NCBI RefSeq assembly: GCF_024296925.1
Contig: NZ_CP101125.1
Span: forward strand, 126,501 to 190,500
Direction: 5' to 3'
DNA from: Pseudomonas nunensis
GTDB lineage: Bacteria > Pseudomonadota > Gammaproteobacteria > Pseudomonadales > Pseudomonadaceae
Length of the DNA: 64,000 nt
The notes beneath the pieces were generated by a model, which was not told the DNA's origin, ran no database searches, and was given only the letters and a program-made list of their open reading frames with translations. Below, in pieces: positions 22,379 to 30,862 of the stretch; the first letter of the stretch is position 1, and each line of letters opens with the position of its first letter. A program made the position numbers and the translations under genes.

Positions 22379-22482
22379 GCGTTGTCTGTGCCGGCTTCTT
22401 CGCGAGCAAGCCCGCTCCCACAGAGGAATGCAATTTAATGTGGGAGCGGGCTTGCTCGCGAAGGGGCCATCACAGACAACGC
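22379..22482. repeat. REP pair with additional outer inverted repeat
   Basis: Inner arms 22398-22422 and 22439-22463 are the usual REP. Outside them GCGTTGTCTGTG (22379-22390) and CACAGACAACGC (22471-22482) are perfect 12-base inverted copies, so the whole element is a nested palindrome. It lies between two convergent genes and could also act as a bidirectional terminator. Confidence 0.9.
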
Positions 22483-22492
22483 ATCGCTTGGA

Positions 22493-23242
22493 TCAAGCCG
22501 CCCGCAACGAAATAAACGCATAGTTCAGCGCGGCTTCAGTCGCCACTTCAGCCCCGGCCGCCAGCACTTGTCCGGCGATGTCCTCGCCCGAGACATGAAA
22601 CAGCCATTCACCGTCCGGTGCTTCCAGTGGCTGCGCCACCACCTGATCGATCACCGAAGCAAAAGCCCCCATCTCCGGCAGATAAGCGGTAAAGCCGTCA
22701 CCCTTCAACGCGGTAGTGCGAATCCCCAACAGCCCGCAAATCGCATCCTTGGTCTGAACCTCATCGCGATCCGCCTGGCGCGAGCGCTGAATCAAAGTGA
22801 CCAGTTCCTGATCAACCAACTCGCCACCTACAATCAAATCCGGCCCTTGTTCCCACGACTCGGGCGGGCATTCTTTTACCGCCGGGTTCAGGGGAATGTG
22901 CGGATTGATTTCCATCGGGTAGATGCGGCACACCAGCGGTCGGCGTTCGTAGATGCGACAGAGGTTGTCTTCGTCAAGATTCCGGCAGGGGCCGACGTTG
23001 TAGGCGGCGAAAGTGATCGCCACGTAGGCTTCGGTGGATCCGCTGCGAACCATCACCGAGCGGCGTTCGGCGTGTTCCCGTTGCAACAGAGGCAAGCCCA
23101 GGCCATTGCCCAGGAAGCCTTCCACCAGCACGATCACCTGACCACCATCGTTCGCCCACATGCGGGCTTCCGTCAGGGTCAGGGGTACGTGGTGGTCGTT
23201 GCAGCACTTGCCGCAACCTACGCAGGAAAACGTCGTGTTCAT
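22493..23242 (-). CDS. YkgJ-type CxxCxxCC cysteine-cluster protein
   Basis: This 249-residue protein starts at the ATG at 23242 (an upstream ATG at 23290 is less likely). Cys7, Cys10, Cys13 and Cys14 in SCVGCGKCCND form the metal or Fe-S cluster signature of the YkgJ/Fli-B family. Further cysteines occur in PCRNLDEDNLCRIYERRPLVCR and continue the family pattern. The C-terminal half has no motif I recognise. Family members have been linked to zinc or iron-sulfur binding; the substrate is unknown. Confidence 0.85.
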   Translation of the reverse strand: MNTTFSCVGCGKCCNDHHVPLTLTEARMWANDGGQVIVLVEGFLGNGLGLPLLQREHAERRSVMVRSGSTEAYVAITFAAYNVGPCRNLDEDNLCRIYERRPLVCRIYPMEINPHIPLNPAVKECPPESWEQGPDLIVGGELVDQELVTLIQRSRQADRDEVQTKDAICGLLGIRTTALKGDGFTAYLPEMGAFASVIDQVVAQPLEAPDGEWLFHVSGEDIAGQVLAAGAEVATEAALNYAFISLRAA

Positions 23243-23325
23243 TGATTGACCGGTCGCATGTGAGGGCGTGAATGGGCGACAGAAAGCCACCGCACAGACC
23301 AGCGTCGAAGCAAGTTATGCGCCAC

Positions 23326-23652
23326 TCACGGCTTTTTGGCGGTGGGGCGGATCGAGTCCCATTCGGTGACGTAGGCGGTTTTGCTCTTCTTGTTGTAGAG
23401 GCACAGCTCGGTGCCTTGCTGGCCCTTCATGTGTTTTTGCGGGTATTGGCCTTGCAGCAGCAGGGCGGTGTAGCCGACGCGGTCGTCGAATTGTGCGGCG
23501 GTGCCGACGGGTTTGGCGTCCTTCAGGCCGCTGGCCTTGGTGCAGCTGGTGAGGACGGCTTTGTCGTAAGCGGCCCAGGCGTCGGGGCTGGAGGCGTGGG
23601 CTTGGGTGGCGAGGGCGGTGAGGCTGAGGAAGAGCAGGGTGGTGGCTTTCAT
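23326..23652 (-). CDS. Small exported protein, function unknown
   Basis: This 108-residue protein starts at the ATG at 23652, with AAGGA about eleven bases upstream. A signal peptide (MKATTLLFLSLTALATQAHA) precedes a mature domain with two cysteines (SCTKASG and ELCLYN), about 46 residues apart, that could form a disulfide. The segments DDRVGYTALLLQGQYPQKHM and TAYVTEWDSIRP are well-ordered in composition. No family was recognised. It probably acts in the periplasm. Confidence 0.75.
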   Translation of the reverse strand: MKATTLLFLSLTALATQAHASSPDAWAAYDKAVLTSCTKASGLKDAKPVGTAAQFDDRVGYTALLLQGQYPQKHMKGQQGTELCLYNKKSKTAYVTEWDSIRPTAKKP

Positions 23653-23725
23653 GGAAGTGGGCATCCTTGGTGTGTTGGCCAAGGTCGGAGTATGCCTGAT
23701 GGTTGTGGGGTGTTTGTGTCGGCCT

Positions 23726-23793
23726 CTTCGCGGGCAAGCCTCGCTCCTACAGGGGAATGCATTTCAATGTGGGAGCGAGCCTGCTCGCGAAAG
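23726..23793. repeat. REP pair (imperfect)
   Basis: Arms CTTCGCGGGCAAGCCTCGC at 23726 and its degenerate complement ending 23793 flank a short loop. The two arms belong to slightly different REP variants (CCTCGC and CCTGCTC). Confidence 0.85.
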
Positions 23794-23798
23794 CACTG

Positions 23799-24257
23799 TC
23801 AGGCCGGCACTGGCTCTCGGCGTACCACCCGCATTCCGGCGCTTTCGTACAATCGCTGCGCCCGAAGGTTGTGTTCCAGCACTTTCAAATCGACAAACCC
23901 TTCGCGGCGCTGCTGAAACGCTTTGAAAGCATTCAGCAGCAAGGCGCGGCCGAGTCCGAGGCCTTGGGCGCGGGGATGCACCACCAGGTTCTTGATGTAG
24001 GCGCTGGTCCAACACTGGCACACACCGACGATCCCTTCGGCGTCGAGGGCGATGAAGCACAGGCTCGGATCGTATTCAGGATCGGTTTCAAAGCGTCGCT
24101 GCCAGACGTCCAGCGCCGGCACGCGACCGCCGCCCTCGCGATAACCCAGTTCCATCAACCGGTGTACGGCTTCGGCGAGTTCGGGGCGGTATTGGCACAG
24201 TTCGATACCGGTTGGCCAAGCGATGGTCGGCACAGCCTCTGCGAGGTTGCGCCGCAT
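23799..24257 (-). CDS. GNAT-family N-acetyltransferase
   Basis: This is a predicted acetyl-CoA-dependent acetyltransferase of 152 residues. The ATG at 24257 was chosen because the long open frame upstream only shadows cheV. The acetyl-CoA loop is VVHPRAQGLGLGRALLL, followed by the C-terminal helix and the segment VLEHNLRAQRLYESAGMRVV, all standard GNAT. The substrate is unknown. It starts 26 bases after the cheV stop on the same strand, and the two could share a transcript. Confidence 0.85.
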   Translation of the reverse strand: MRRNLAEAVPTIAWPTGIELCQYRPELAEAVHRLMELGYREGGGRVPALDVWQRRFETDPEYDPSLCFIALDAEGIVGVCQCWTSAYIKNLVVHPRAQGLGLGRALLLNAFKAFQQRREGFVDLKVLEHNLRAQRLYESAGMRVVRREPVPA

Positions 24258-24283
24258 CAGAAAGCAGAAGTCCTCGGCCAAAC

Positions 24284-25186
24284 TCAGTGGCCCTGCTCGG
24301 CGACGGCCTTGGCGGCTTCGATCAGGCACTTGGTCAGCTCTGGCGAGGAGAACTTGGTCAGTACCCCGTTGGCGCCGGCCAGCCGTGCCTTTTCGCTGTT
24401 CATCGCACTGTCCAGCGAGGTGTGCAGCAGCACGTAAAGGTGCGAGAAGTCCGGGGTTTCGCGCAGGGTGCGGGTGAAGGCGTAGCCGTCCATCTCCGAC
24501 ATTTCGATGTCCGAGACGATCAGGTTGATTTGCTGCGCGGTGCCTTGCAGGTCCAGCAGGCAGTCGATGGCTTCCTTGGCACTGCGCGCGGTGTGGCATT
24601 GCAGGCCGAGGTTGCGCAGGGTGTGCACCGATTGTTGCAGCGCGGTCTGGCTGTCATCGACCACCAGGATTCGCGCATTGCCGAGGACTTCGGCGTCTTC
24701 CATGCTCAGCTCGGTCGGGGCCATTTCGATCTGTGCCGGGGCGATGCCGTGGATGACTTTTTCGATATCCAGCACTTGCACCAGCACACCATCGACCGAG
24801 GTCACGCCGGTGATGTACGAACGCACACCGCCGGAGCCGAAGGGCGGCGGACGGATGTCGGTGGTCAGGCAGTGCACGATCTTGCTCACGGCCTGAACGT
24901 GCAGGCCCTGTTTGGAGCGGCTGACGTCGGTGACGATCAGGCAGCCACCGTTGGGATCTTCCAGCGGTCGCTCGCCGATGGCGCGGCTCAGGTCGATCAC
25001 CGACAGCGACGTGCCACGCAGGGTGGCGATGCCTTTGACGTGGGGATGCGACTCCGGCAGCTTGGTCAGCGGCGGGCAAGGGATGATTTCACTGACTTTC
25101 AGCAGGTTGATCGCCATCAGCTTGCCGCTGCGCAAGGTAAACAGAAGAAGCGAAAGTGAATCTGCGCGGGCTTTGGTGGAGGACAT
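24284..25186 (-). CDS. CheV-type chemotaxis coupling protein (CheW plus receiver)
   Basis: This 300-residue protein has an N-terminal CheW-like domain (about residues 8-150; SEIIPCPPLTKLPESHPHVKG-type contact region, GSGGVRSYITGV) and a C-terminal receiver domain with ILVVDDSQ, phospho-acceptor Asp226 in IVSDIEMSEMDGY and Lys in LTKFSS. CheV proteins couple chemoreceptors to CheA and are thought to tune adaptation. It stands alone here, without other che genes. An untranslated stretch of about 265 bases before norR contains a long inverted repeat. Confidence 0.92.
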   Translation of the reverse strand: MSSTKARADSLSLLLFTLRSGKLMAINLLKVSEIIPCPPLTKLPESHPHVKGIATLRGTSLSVIDLSRAIGERPLEDPNGGCLIVTDVSRSKQGLHVQAVSKIVHCLTTDIRPPPFGSGGVRSYITGVTSVDGVLVQVLDIEKVIHGIAPAQIEMAPTELSMEDAEVLGNARILVVDDSQTALQQSVHTLRNLGLQCHTARSAKEAIDCLLDLQGTAQQINLIVSDIEMSEMDGYAFTRTLRETPDFSHLYVLLHTSLDSAMNSEKARLAGANGVLTKFSSPELTKCLIEAAKAVAEQGH

Positions 25187-25312
25187 AAAAACCTTCTTTG
25201 GAGAAAGGTGATGGGCGAATAAAAGTCGCCAAAATCTACTGATGCCGGGTTATCGACTTGTTGGGGGCAGGCTTTAGGCTAAATACCCGCATTGGCGACC
25301 AGTGCGACCTCT

Positions 25313-25444
25313 GTAGCAGCTGCCGAAGGCTGCGTTCGGCTGCGCAGCAGTCGTAAAAACCTGAGCATGCGGTGCTTGAGATGTACCGCGTTTGCCCGGT
25401 TGGCGAGGACTTCGTCCTCGAACGCAGCCTTCGGCAGCTGCTAC
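25313..25444. repeat. Long inverted repeat, second repeat family
   Basis: It begins GTAGCAGCTGCCGAAGGCTG and ends with the complement, sharing the core CGGCTGCGCAGCAGTCGTAA with the copy at 14704-14834. The inner part of the right arm has diverged. It sits directly after the norR stop and may end its transcript. Confidence 0.83.
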
Positions 25445-25451
25445 AGGGCCG

Positions 25452-27002
25452 TCACTTCATCCCCAATCGCTTGGCCATGCGCCCCAGATTCGCCCGATCC
25501 AAGCCTAGCTCACGGGCCGCGCTCGCCCAATTGTTGTGGTGGCGTTCCAGACAGGCGTTGATCAGTTGCCGCTGATAATCCTCGGTCGCCGCCCGCAAGT
25601 CACCCGAGACTAAAGGCATAGGGCTGACAGTCGGTTGCTCGGCAGGGAGTTCGACGCTGTCGTGGGGTAGATCCAGGTCTGCCGCACTCAAACTGAGGAT
25701 TTTCGGCCGTTCCTTGCAGTTGCCCAGCGCCTTCAATGCGCTGCGGCCGATCAAGTGTTCCAGCTCTCGCACGTTGCCCGGCCACTGATAAGCCAGCAGC
25801 GCTGCTTGAGCATCGCTGTTCAGGCGCAAGCTGTTGAGGCCCATGCGCGAGCGGTTCTGTTCCAGGAAGAAACCGCTGAGCAGCAGCACATCCCGCCCGC
25901 GATCGCGCAGCGCGGGCACCAGCAGCGGGTACACGCTCAGCCGATGATAGAAGTCAGCGCGATAGCGACCGCTGCGCACCTCTTCAGCGAGGTCGCGGTT
26001 GGTGGCCGCGATCAGCCGCACGTCCACTTGATGTTCTTTATCCGAGCCCAAGCGTTGCAACTGACCGCTTTGCAGCACTCGCAGCAACTTGGCCTGCACG
26101 GTCAGGGACAGCTCACCGACTTCATCGAGAAACAGCGTGCCGCCGTTGGCCAGTTCGAATTTACCGCGACGGTCGCTGGTTGCCCCGGTGAACGCGCCGC
26201 GCACATGGCCGAACAGCTCGCTTTCGACCAGCGTGTCCGGCAGGGCAGCGCAATTGAGGCTGATGATCGGTTTGTCGGCCCGGGGCGAAGCGGCGTGAAT
26301 CGCTTGCGCCACCAGTTCCTTGCCGACCCCGGTTTCCCCGGTGATCAGCACAGTCAGGTCGCTGCCGCCCACCAGGCTGATTTCTTCCACCAGGCGTTTG
26401 TGCGACTTGCTCTGGCCGATCATTTCGCGGTTCTGCTGGCCGCTGGCCTGACGGTAAACCTCGGCGCGCTGGTGTTCGTCTTCGGCGCGATTAGCCAGTC
26501 GTTCGATGCGTTCGGCGGCGTTGACGGTCGCTGCGGCGAGGCTGGCGAAGGCTTGCAGGGCGTCGAGTTCGATCGGTTCGAAGCGCTCCGGGTCCAGCGC
26601 ATCGAGGGTCAACAGTCCCCACGGGCGCTCATCTATAAACAGCGGGCAACCCATGCAGTCGTGGACTTCCAGATGCTCGTCGAGTCCATCAACCAGACCG
26701 TCGTAAGGGTCGGGCAACTCGCTGTCAGCGGCGAAACGGGTCGGGCCGGGACTGCTGAGCAAGGCTTCGAAGCGCGGGTGTTCGCTGACCTTGAAGCGTC
26801 GGCCCAGGGTGTCAGTGCTCAGGCCGTCCACCGCCAGCGGCACCAGCCATTCGCCATCGAGGCGCAGCAAGGCGGCGGCGTCGCAGGGCAGCAGGGCGCG
26901 CATGGCTTCAAGCAGGCGCCGATAGCGCTCGCCTTCGGGCAGTTCGCGGGACAGGTCCGAGACCAGAGGGAGCAGGGCGGTGAGCAGGGATTTTGCAGTC
27001 AT
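25452..27002 (-). CDS. norR: NorR, nitric-oxide-sensing sigma-54 activator
   Basis: This 516-residue regulator has an N-terminal GAF domain (about residues 20-165) that in NorR binds NO at a mononuclear iron; candidate ligands are visible in [15 protein letters not shown] and LTLDAL. The AAA+ domain has Walker A GETGVGKE (222-229) and the sigma-54 contact loop GAFTGA (269-274). The C-terminal helix-turn-helix is [22 protein letters not shown]. It is divergent from hmp and two NorR-type sites lie between them, so activation of hmp by NO is very likely. Confidence 0.96.
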   Translation of the reverse strand: MTAKSLLTALLPLVSDLSRELPEGERYRRLLEAMRALLPCDAAALLRLDGEWLVPLAVDGLSTDTLGRRFKVSEHPRFEALLSSPGPTRFAADSELPDPYDGLVDGLDEHLEVHDCMGCPLFIDERPWGLLTLDALDPERFEPIELDALQAFASLAAATVNAAERIERLANRAEDEHQRAEVYRQASGQQNREMIGQSKSHKRLVEEISLVGGSDLTVLITGETGVGKELVAQAIHAASPRADKPIISLNCAALPDTLVESELFGHVRGAFTGATSDRRGKFELANGGTLFLDEVGELSLTVQAKLLRVLQSGQLQRLGSDKEHQVDVRLIAATNRDLAEEVRSGRYRADFYHRLSVYPLLVPALRDRGRDVLLLSGFFLEQNRSRMGLNSLRLNSDAQAALLAYQWPGNVRELEHLIGRSALKALGNCKERPKILSLSAADLDLPHDSVELPAEQPTVSPMPLVSGDLRAATEDYQRQLINACLERHHNNWASAARELGLDRANLGRMAKRLGMK

Positions 27003-27014
27003 AGTGACTCCGTG

Positions 27015-27053
27015 TAGTCGGTGTGACTATAAAGCAGCCTGTGTCGATATGAC
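27015..27053. promoter_or_regulatory. Two NorR-type enhancer sites between norR and hmp
   Basis: The sequences GTCGGTGTGAC (27017-27027) and GTCGATATGAC (27043-27053) both fit the NorR core GT-N7-AC and are 26 bases apart, close to 2.5 helical turns. The first is extended to the perfect palindrome TAGTC-GGTGT-GACTA (27015-27029). E. coli norV has three such sites; a third is not evident here. Confidence 0.75.
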
Positions 27054-27093
27054 TACGTTGAATTCAAGTATTTGATTTTTAAGCTTTTAATTG

Positions 27094-27110
27094 TTGGCAT
27101 GGAAACTGAT
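27094..27110 (+). promoter_or_regulatory. Candidate sigma-54 promoter of hmp
   Basis: TTGGCATGGAAACTGAT has the -24 GG exactly 10 bases before a -12 GA where GC is canonical. The -24 element TTGGCA is intact and the -12 CTGAT is imperfect (TTGC expected). It lies 41 bases downstream of the NorR sites and about 40 bases before the hmp start, the right geometry for a NorR-activated promoter. Confidence 0.6.
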
Positions 27111-27150
27111 AAGCCTAAGGCATTCAAATCGAAGCTCAGGAGTCGCCCTA

Positions 27151-28332
27151 ATGCTTAGCGTTCAAGACCGTGCCATCGTCAAATCCACCGTGCCGTTGCT
27201 GGAAAGCGGTGGCGAAGCGCTGATCACCCACTTCTATCGCATGATGCTCTCCGAATACCCGGAAGTCCGCCCGCTGTTCAACCAGGCCCACCAGGCCAGC
27301 GGTGACCAACCCCGCGCCTTGGCCAACGGTGTATTGATGTATGCACGGCACATCGATCAGCTCGACCAATTGGGCGATCTGGTGGCCAAGATCATCAACA
27401 AACACGTGGCCCTGCAGATTCTGCCGGAGCACTACCCGATTGTCGGCACCTGCCTGTTGCGTGCGATTGCCGAAGTGCTGGGCGAAGAAATCGCTACCCC
27501 GCAAGTTATTGCAGCGTGGGGCGCGGCTTACGGTCAATTGGCTGACATCCTGATCGGCGCCGAAACCAGCATCTACGACCAGAAAGAACAGGCACCGGGC
27601 GGCTGGCGCGGGGCGCGGGAGTTCATCGTCGCGGCCAAGGTCGAGGAAAGCGCGGAAATCACCTCGTTCTACTTCGAACCTGCCGACAAAGGTCCGATCC
27701 TCGCCGCCGAGCCTGGTCAGTACATCGGCATGAAACTGATCCTGGATGGCGAAGAAATCCGTCGCAACTATTCGTTGTCGTCCCTCTCGGACAACGGCCA
27801 ATACCGCATCAGCGTCAAACGCGAAATCGGTGGCCGTGCCTCCAACCACTTGCACGATCAACTGCATGTCGGCTCGAGCATCCAGCTGTTCCCGCCATCG
27901 GGCGAGTTCACCCTGACCGCCAGCGACAAACCGCTAGTGCTGATCAGCGGCGGCGTCGGCATCACCCCAACCCTGGCGATGCTCGAAGCGGCGCTGGCGA
28001 CCGAGCGGCCAGTGCACTTTATTCACTGCGCGCGTAACGGCAGCGTCCATGCGTTCCGTGACTGGATCGATGGTTTGGCCGAGCGGCATCCGCAGCTCAA
28101 GCGCTTCTATTGCTATGCCGAAGATGACGGCGTGAGCCCGGCGGCGGACAAGGTCGGGTTGTTGAGCCAGGAGCAACTGGGCGCGTGGTTGCCGCAACAG
28201 CGCGATCTGGATGCTTATTTCCTTGGGCCTAAAGGCTTTATGGCGGCGATCAAGCGGCATTTGAAAGCGCTGGGTGTGCCGGAGAAACAGAGTCGTTATG
28301 AGTTCTTTGGGCCGGCTTCGGCGCTTGAATAA
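27151..28332 (+). CDS. hmp: Flavohemoprotein Hmp/Fhp, NO dioxygenase
   Basis: This cytoplasmic enzyme oxidises nitric oxide to nitrate with O2 and NAD(P)H. The ATG at 27151 gives 393 residues. The globin domain has the distal Tyr29 and proximal His85 (INKHVALQ), the FAD-binding domain has RRNYSLSSL, and the NAD domain has ISGGVGITPTLAM and the C-terminal EFFGP. GGAG lies 9-12 bases upstream of the start. Divergent norR and the shared operator region indicate NO control. Confidence 0.97.
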   Translation: MLSVQDRAIVKSTVPLLESGGEALITHFYRMMLSEYPEVRPLFNQAHQASGDQPRALANGVLMYARHIDQLDQLGDLVAKIINKHVALQILPEHYPIVGTCLLRAIAEVLGEEIATPQVIAAWGAAYGQLADILIGAETSIYDQKEQAPGGWRGAREFIVAAKVEESAEITSFYFEPADKGPILAAEPGQYIGMKLILDGEEIRRNYSLSSLSDNGQYRISVKREIGGRASNHLHDQLHVGSSIQLFPPSGEFTLTASDKPLVLISGGVGITPTLAMLEAALATERPVHFIHCARNGSVHAFRDWIDGLAERHPQLKRFYCYAEDDGVSPAADKVGLLSQEQLGAWLPQQRDLDAYFLGPKGFMAAIKRHLKALGVPEKQSRYEFFGPASALE

Positions 28333-28355
28333 CGATTAAATACCGAGTCGCCTGC

Positions 28356-28446
28356 TTCGCGAGCAAGCCCGCTCCCACATGGGATTTCGGTTGAACACAG
28401 GATTTGTGTTCATACCGGACCCTGTGGGAGCGGGCTTGCTCGCGAA
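28356..28446. repeat. REP pair (inverted repeat)
   Basis: Arms TTCGCGAGCAAGCCCGCTCC at 28356 and its complement ending 28446 are perfect over 24 bases, with a 43-base loop. It lies between hmp and dsbB, both plus strand. Confidence 0.92.
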
Positions 28447-28603
28447 TGGCTTCACCACAGTCCCGATTCTTGCAAATCAAAAATTAATCCCTTCTTAACC
28501 GGCCTGTCGTCTATTCCCCGACATCTACCGGCGCGCGCCAGGCTCTCCAAGGCCCGGGCCAGCGTGTAGACTTCCGGCAATCGATATTTAGAAGGGAAAC
28601 GCG

Positions 28604-29113
28604 ATGAGTGACGAAACGATGCGGTTGGGCCGTGAGCGGCGTTATCTGGTGCTGCTGGGCATCATCTGTCTGGCACTGATCGGTGGTGCGTTGTACATGC
28701 AGGTGGTGTTGGAAGAAGCGCCGTGCCCGCTGTGCATCCTGCAGCGTTATGCGTTGTTGCTGATCGCCATCTTCGCGTTCATCGGTGCGGCCATGCGCAC
28801 CCGTCGCAGCCTCACCGTGTTCGAGGTGCTGGTGGTGATCTGTGCGCTGGGTGGCGTCGCTGTGGCCGGGCATCACGTCTACACGCAGTTCTATCCGGCG
28901 GTCAGCTGTGGCGTTGATGTGCTGCAACCAATTGTCGACGGCCTGCCGCTGGCGAAGATCTTCCCGCTGGGCTTTCAGGTCGATGGCTTCTGTGACACGC
29001 CGTATCCGCCGATCCTCGGCCTGTCGTTGGCACAGTGGGCGCTGGCGTCGTTTGTACTGGTGGTGATCCTCGTGCCGCTGCTGGTCTCGCGTAACCGCAA
29101 GGCGCTGCGCTAA
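28604..29113 (+). CDS. dsbB: DsbB-family disulfide bond oxidoreductase
   Basis: This is an inner-membrane protein of 169 residues that reoxidises periplasmic DsbA using quinone. Four membrane helices are visible. The first periplasmic loop has Cys41-P-L-Cys44 in APCPLCILQR, the second has Cys102 and Cys130. Pseudomonas often carries two DsbB paralogues; which one this is cannot be told from sequence alone. A strong terminator follows. The next genes, the cyo quinol oxidase, use the same quinone pool, but this is not evidence for co-regulation. Confidence 0.93.
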   Translation: MSDETMRLGRERRYLVLLGIICLALIGGALYMQVVLEEAPCPLCILQRYALLLIAIFAFIGAAMRTRRSLTVFEVLVVICALGGVAVAGHHVYTQFYPAVSCGVDVLQPIVDGLPLAKIFPLGFQVDGFCDTPYPPILGLSLAQWALASFVLVVILVPLLVSRNRKALR

Positions 29114-29131
29114 CCCGCCGTACGTAACAAA

Positions 29132-29169
29132 AACGCCCCGGTCCTCCTTATAGAGGGCCGGGGCGTTTT
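29132..29169. terminator. Terminator after dsbB
   Basis: ACGCCCCGG-CCTC and GAGG-CCGGGGCGT form a long GC-rich stem around a short AT loop, with AAAA before and TTTT after it, so it can act in both directions. Confidence 0.9.
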
Positions 29170-29170
29170 G

Positions 29171-29914
29171 CATTTCAGAGCTCAGGTAAACAGACCGTGA
29201 TGTGCGACAGCCAAGGGTGCGCAACGTGTGCGACATGTTGTCACAGCCAGAGTGTCGCAGGGCATTTCAAAGAGCTGAATTGGTGCATAGCTAAGCAACG
29301 AAATGACCTCGTTTGAGCCGCTGCCCATTTGTTCATCTTCATGGTGTATCAGGCAGTTTTAACAGGCCTCGGCGAATCGCCAGACCCCTTGCTTATCGGG
29401 GCTTTGAAGGGGGTGGCAGAAGGCAGGGTGCCATGAAGGCTGTCTGAACTGCGGGTCTTAGCCCCACAAATTTTGGTGTTTTTGTTGAGAATTAATTTCG
29501 ATACCATGCCGAACTTTTGCAAAATCCGTTAATGATTGTTGCTGGATCGGATAAAAATTATTTCGGGATGAGACATGGTTTATGGGCGGCGACGTATCTA
29601 CAATCGCCCGCACTGAATTCCCGGCGCTGCTCTCGTCTGAGCAAAATAGGGTGTCGAGAGGCTTAACGGCTTTATGCGACTCCCAGGTGTCGGTGCCTTT
29701 CCGACTATCCGCACCAAATGGAATTGGTCTGTAACAAGGCCTTTGACCACGAATTCGAATAAGAACTCACCGCTAGCCCAGGATTTGTCGAACAGCGTCT
29801 GACGCGCGACGGGCAGCCCTTATTCAATCCAAGAAAAATGCCAACCCTTGGCAGGGTGAAGTGTTGGCGATCAAAACCCAACTGCATTGCGCAAGCTGCT
29901 TTAGAGGTCGTGAG
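29171..29914. other. Long gene-free leader upstream of cyoA with repeated TGCGACA motifs
   Basis: No credible gene is seen in this 744-base stretch; open frames are short and cross stops. TGCGACA occurs at 29203-29209 and 29229-29235, and its complement TGTCGCA at 29253-29259. The GCGAC/GTCGC pattern resembles the half-sites of RegA/PrrA/RoxR-type redox regulators, and RoxSR is known to control cyo in P. putida. The sites are far (650 bases) from cyoA, so the promoter may lie far upstream, giving a long 5' leader, or the sites may serve an unrecognised RNA. Confidence 0.4.
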
Positions 29915-30859
29915 ATGAGTAAAAACAGGTACCCCAGACTACTAGGCTTATTGCCGCTGCTCGGCACGTTGCTGCTGTCAGGCTGCAACATGACCTTGCT
30001 CGACCCCAAGGGCCAGGTCGGCCTGGATGAGCGAAACCTGATCATCACCGCAACGCTGCTGATGCTGTTGGTCGTTGTGCCGGTCATCGTCATGACGTTC
30101 CTGTTCGCCTGGAAATATCGCGCTACCAACCCGGACGCGGTGTACGCGCCCAAGTGGTCGCACTCCACCAAGATCGAAATCGCGGTGTGGGCTGTTCCGG
30201 TCCTGATCATCATTGCCCTGGGTTATGTGACCTACATTTCGACCCACGCACTGGACCCGTACAAGCCGCTGGAATCCGACGTCAAGCCGATCACCGTTGA
30301 AGTGGTCTCGATGGACTGGAAGTGGCTGTTCATCTACCCGGAACAAGGCATCGCCACCGTTAACAAACTGGTGTTCCCGGCCAACACGCCAATCAATTTC
30401 AAAATCACCTCCGACACCGTGATGAACTCGTTCTTCATCCCGGGCCTGGGTGGCCAGATCTACGCGATGGCGGGCATGGAAACCAAGCTGCACCTGATTG
30501 CCAACCAGAACGCTGAATTCGACGGTATCTCCGCCAACTACAGCGGCGCGGGATTCACCGGCATGAAGTTCAAAGCTATCGCCACTTCCCAGGCGGATTT
30601 CGATGCCTGGGTCAGTGATGTCAAGAAGGCACCTAAACAGCTGGAAAAAGCTGAATACGAAGCCCTTTCCAAACCAAGCCAGAACAACCCAGTCGAGCTC
30701 TATTCCTCGTTCACGCCAAACCTGTTCCAGATCATCGTCGACAAGTACGAAGGCATGAAACCGGGCGCGCCAATGCATCACGAGAAAAAAGAGCACGAAA
30801 TGGCCGCCATGGAAGGGATGGACATGAGTTCGCATTCAGCTGCCGGGGCAGAGGAGTAA
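29915..30859 (+). CDS. cyoA: CyoA, cytochrome bo3 ubiquinol oxidase subunit II
   Basis: This 314-residue lipoprotein subunit of the terminal oxidase starts at the ATG at 29915 after TTAGAGG. The signal ends in lipobox LLLSGC, with Cys24 as lipidation site; two membrane helices follow (about 45-70 and 90-112) and then a cupredoxin domain that lacks the CuA ligands, as in quinol oxidases. The tail is rich in His, Met and Glu ([17 protein letters not shown]), which is longer and more metal-binding-looking than the core family needs. It is the first gene of cyoABCDE. Confidence 0.97.
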   Translation: MSKNRYPRLLGLLPLLGTLLLSGCNMTLLDPKGQVGLDERNLIITATLLMLLVVVPVIVMTFLFAWKYRATNPDAVYAPKWSHSTKIEIAVWAVPVLIIIALGYVTYISTHALDPYKPLESDVKPITVEVVSMDWKWLFIYPEQGIATVNKLVFPANTPINFKITSDTVMNSFFIPGLGGQIYAMAGMETKLHLIANQNAEFDGISANYSGAGFTGMKFKAIATSQADFDAWVSDVKKAPKQLEKAEYEALSKPSQNNPVELYSSFTPNLFQIIVDKYEGMKPGAPMHHEKKEHEMAAMEGMDMSSHSAAGAEE

Positions 30860-30862
30860 ACG

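Noticed and set aside
28511..29236. Antisense frame of 241 codons opposite dsbB
   Set aside because: It covers the dsbB gene and its terminator on the other strand; DsbB motifs on the plus strand are unambiguous.
29487..29505. Fur-box-like sequence in the cyo leader
   Set aside because: GAGAATTAATTTCGATACC matches only about 11 of 19 positions of the Fur consensus; too weak to report as a site.
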